Assembly (NCBI GenBank): GCA_024234635.1
Contig: JACKNX010000028.1
Location: 1 to 36,067 of the forward strand
Origin: Pseudomonadales bacterium
GTDB taxonomy: Bacteria > Pseudomonadota > Gammaproteobacteria > Pseudomonadales > Azotimanducaceae
Direction: 5' to 3'
Length of the DNA: 36,067 bases
Both the position numbers and the translations under genes were made by a program. The notes beneath the pieces are model-generated. The model was given only the letters and a program-made list of their open reading frames with translations. It ran no database searches and was not told the origin of the DNA. This document shows, in pieces, positions 34,022 through 36,067 of the stretch (position 1 is the first letter of the stretch; each line of letters begins with the position of its first letter).

Positions 34022-34065
34022 GTGATCCTTGCGCTCCAGACGCATCACGCACTGCCACAGCTGAT

Positions 34066-34111
34066 GGAAGGCGCAGTGTAGGGTGTTTTCAGGACAACTA
34101 CAGCGCCTTCC
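34066..34111 (-). terminator. Stem-loop after panC
   Basis: GGAAGGCGC (34066-34074) pairs with GCGCCTTCC (34103-34111), and inside it TGTAG pairs with CTACA, with an AG bulge and a 16-base loop. In transcript direction it begins 27 bases after the panC stop and ends before the transporter gene. It has no T-run. It probably ends or reduces panBC read-through into the transporter gene. Confidence 0.5.
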
Positions 34112-34138
34112 CTGGCCCGACCGAGGCGGAACTGGCGG

Positions 34139-34930
34139 TCAGGAAGCCCGTGCGAAGCCGGGTTCTGGAGCCGGCACATTGTCGATCAGGCGCACTGTAT
34201 GGTCGCCACAGGCCATGACCACGGCGCCGTAGCGGCGACCGTTGATCGTCTCCACGTAGTCCACCGTAAAACCCTGGTCGATGAGTGCCTGCGCTATCTC
34301 GGCATCGGCCGCGGCGGACGCCAACAAACGGCTGAACGTCGGCGCCAGGCGTCTGGCGTCTGGCGACAGCCGGAGATTTCGTGAGCTGAGCGCCAGACCG
34401 TCCGAGTCGCGCACGGTGGGCACGGACACCACGTCGACGGGCAGGAAAAAGGCGCGCGCCATGTCCCTGATGAGCGTGAGCTGCTGGTGATCCTTCTCGC
34501 CGAAGTAAGCCCGCCTGGGGCGCACGATGTTGAACAGCTTCATCACCACCGTCAGTACACCGGTGAAGTGGCCGGGACGGTGCGCGCCGCAGAGTGTGTG
34601 ACTGAAGTCGGTTTCATCCACACGGAAGCGGAAGCCGTCCGGATAGATCTCCTGGTATCGCGGCAACAGTACCGCGTGCACCCCGAGATCCGCCGCCAGT
34701 TTCAGATCGGCCTCCAGCGTGCAGGGGTAGTTGTCCAGATCATCGGCGTTGTTGAACTGCGTGGGATTGACGTAGATGCTGAGCACCGTGTATCGGTTCT
34801 CGCGCACGCTGCGCTCGAGCAGCGCGGCATGCCCGGCGTGCAGCGCCCCCATTGTCGGCACGAAGCCCACGCTGTCGTCCATCGATTCGCGCACGACATG
34901 CCACTCGGCGAGTGTTTTCACCACTTTCAT
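34139..34930 (-). CDS. panC: Pantothenate synthetase
   Basis: The 263-residue protein joins pantoate and beta-alanine with ATP to give pantothenate. Motifs are intact: the HIGH-like PTMGALHAGH with H31 and H34, SIYVNPTQFNNADDLDNYP, TLCGAHRPGHFTGVLTVVMKLFNIV, YFGEKDHQQLTLI and the ATP-side LALSSRN. The length is slightly below the E. coli enzyme (283), the difference being in the C-terminal domain. The ATG overlaps the panB stop as ATGA, so translation is coupled. Cytoplasmic, last step before coenzyme A synthesis. Confidence 0.97.
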   Translation of the reverse strand: MKVVKTLAEWHVVRESMDDSVGFVPTMGALHAGHAALLERSVRENRYTVLSIYVNPTQFNNADDLDNYPCTLEADLKLAADLGVHAVLLPRYQEIYPDGFRFRVDETDFSHTLCGAHRPGHFTGVLTVVMKLFNIVRPRRAYFGEKDHQQLTLIRDMARAFFLPVDVVSVPTVRDSDGLALSSRNLRLSPDARRLAPTFSRLLASAAADAEIAQALIDQGFTVDYVETINGRRYGAVVMACGDHTVRLIDNVPAPEPGFARAS

Positions 34931-35715
34931 GCGTACGACTCCTCGCGAGCCGGGAAAGCGCGTTCCTGAACGTCGACATGGAAGTGGTTTGCCGCCTCCC
35001 GTACCAGTGTGTGCGCAGTGGCATAGTGACGCAGGAATCTGGGCTTGAACGTTTCGTTCATGCCGAGCATGTCATGCAGCACAAGGACCTGACCGTCGGT
35101 ATCCACGCCGGCGCCGATGCCGATGACGGGAATCGACAGCGCTTCGGCAATGGTGCGGGCCAGGGCCGACGGCACGCACTCGAGAACCAGCGAAAAACAG
35201 CCAGCCGCTTCAAGCCGTCGCGCGGATGCAAGCATTTCCACAGCGGCGCCTTCGCTTCGCCCCTGCACCCGGTGTCCTCCCAGCGCCTCGACGGACTGTG
35301 GCGTGAGGCCGAGATGTCCCATCACTGGAACGCCGGATTCCACGATATGCGCCATGACGTCGAGCTGGCCCCGCTCGCCTTCGATCTTCACGGCATTGGC
35401 GCCGGCGCGCATGAGCGTGGCAGTGGCTTCCATGGCAGTGGAAATACCGGCGCGTGCGCTCAGGAACGGCATGTCGGCAACGATGAACTTGTCCGGCGCG
35501 CCGCGCCGAACGGCTTGTGTATGCATGGCCATCATCGGCACATCGGCGTGTACGGTGCTGGGGTGGCCGTGCACGACCATGGCAAGGCTGTCGCCAACCA
35601 GCAACACGTCCACGTCGCTCTGGTTCAACAGGCGGGCAAACGTGTAGTCGTAGCACGTGAGCATGGAGATGGGGGATCCGGCGCGCTTGCGCGCCTTGAA
35701 ATCGAGAATGTTCAT
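34927..35715 (-). CDS. panB: 3-methyl-2-oxobutanoate hydroxymethyltransferase
   Basis: The ATG at 35715 (MNILDFKARKRAGSPISMLTCYDY) gives 262 residues, matching the family length of about 264. An ATG at 35766 would add 17 non-conserved residues. Active-site and metal regions are intact: VDVLLVGDSLAMVVHG, FIVADMPF, AVKIEGE, GHLGLTPQSV and IPVIGIGAGVDTDGQVLVLHDMLG. The enzyme transfers a hydroxymethyl group from 5,10-methylene-tetrahydrofolate to ketoisovalerate, making ketopantoate. It is the first gene of the panB-panC pair. Confidence 0.97.
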   Translation of the reverse strand: MNILDFKARKRAGSPISMLTCYDYTFARLLNQSDVDVLLVGDSLAMVVHGHPSTVHADVPMMAMHTQAVRRGAPDKFIVADMPFLSARAGISTAMEATATLMRAGANAVKIEGERGQLDVMAHIVESGVPVMGHLGLTPQSVEALGGHRVQGRSEGAAVEMLASARRLEAAGCFSLVLECVPSALARTIAEALSIPVIGIGAGVDTDGQVLVLHDMLGMNETFKPRFLRHYATAHTLVREAANHFHVDVQERAFPAREESYA

Positions 35716-35941
35716 GTCGGGTACCTGTCCGGTCAGCGTCACCGTCGTCGGTGAAGCAAGGATCAAGTCCCTCGCGTGCGAAGCACGTGAGTGGAACGCC
35801 TACGGCGAATCCAGTGGCGCAACGAGCCTGCCGGTTCGCCAACCCAGTCCCGGTTTCTTCAGTGAAATCCAGGCTGCGGAGCGAAACCTACTCCGGTTTG
35901 CCGGCAGTGTCCACAGCACCTGCCGCCCGCAGGTGCCGCCG
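35716..35941. other. Region upstream of panB with trinucleotide-loop hairpins
   Basis: These 226 bases lie between panB and a partial minus-strand gene. CTCGCGTGC-GAA-GCACGTGAG at 35771-35791 is a nine-bp stem with one wobble pair and a three-base loop. It is followed by an interrupted hairpin with core CGCC-TAC-GGCG at 35797-35807. Both share loop size with the palindromes near tRNA-Phe. No supported gene; a panB promoter could not be placed. Confidence 0.4.
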
Positions 35942-36067
35942 TCACCCTGCAGTGGCCCCTGACCTGAGCACAACGCGCACGCCGGCGCCCGCGGCCCAGC
36001 GGACGGCGCGGCCAAGCACCAGCACGCGGTTTGCGTAGTCGATTTTCACGAGCGGTATGTCTTCGTC
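35942..36067 (-). CDS. C-terminal fragment of an unidentified gene entering from the right edge
   Basis: On the minus strand the frame is open from the window edge to a TGA at 35942-35944. The 41 visible residues read DEDIPLVKIDYANRVLVLG followed by an Arg/Ala/Val-rich end, and codon third positions are mostly G or C, as in neighbouring real genes. There is too little sequence to name a family. It could be the gene upstream of panB in the same operon direction. A chance open frame cannot be excluded. Confidence 0.4.
   Translation of the reverse strand, partial: DEDIPLVKIDYANRVLVLGRAVRWAAGAGVRVVLRSGATAG

Overview
The window is GC-rich (about 64% by eye), densely coding bacterial DNA. The gene content points to a gammaproteobacterium: a Pseudomonas-type wbp sugar-nucleotide cassette, a YfcG-type glutathione transferase, panB-panC, an Anbu peptidase and a CCA-encoding tRNA-Phe. 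No order or genus can be fixed from the sequence alone. No insertion sequence, integrase, CRISPR array or phage gene was found.

Layout. (1) 1-1574 (+) is the 3' part of a sulfatase-fold hydrolase cut by the window edge. (2) 1627-6793 (-) is a tight five-gene operon, wbpA-wbpB-wbpD-wbpE-wbpI, which together encode the whole known route from UDP-GlcNAc to UDP-ManNAc(3NAc)A, a surface-polysaccharide precursor. (3) 7203-10756 holds a RidA-type protein, an SLC13/DASS transporter with two RCK_C domains and an acyl-CoA dehydrogenase. (4) 10942-15323 (+) holds an OafA-type acyltransferase with an SGNH domain, followed by overlapping genes for a small helical protein, an exported ankyrin protein and a membrane protein. 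(5) 15488-18642 (+) holds a luciferase-like oxidoreductase, a YfcG-type glutathione transferase, an ACR3 arsenite exporter and a small three-helix membrane protein.

(6) 18874-27155 is the least explained part. A 1970-residue exported protein has a nucleotidyltransferase-like GS-x7-DxD motif near its N-terminus, three PASTA-like repeats and a Cys-rich tail. It overlaps a lipoprotein gene and converges on a third gene for an exported protein ending in two copies of a W-R-x-[ST]-Q-G-W motif. I recognise no known system here, and it is the best candidate for a new one: an envelope module.

(7) 27774-28884 holds a second glutathione transferase, a cluster of perfect palindromes with three-base loops, and tRNA-Phe(GAA). 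(8) 29195-33171 (+) encodes Anbu coupled by an ATGA overlap to a transglutaminase/amidoligase fusion, a short form of the known Anbu neighbourhood. (9) 33152-35715 (-) is panB-panC, a hairpin and an EamA transporter. A coding-like tail of another minus-strand gene enters from the right edge.
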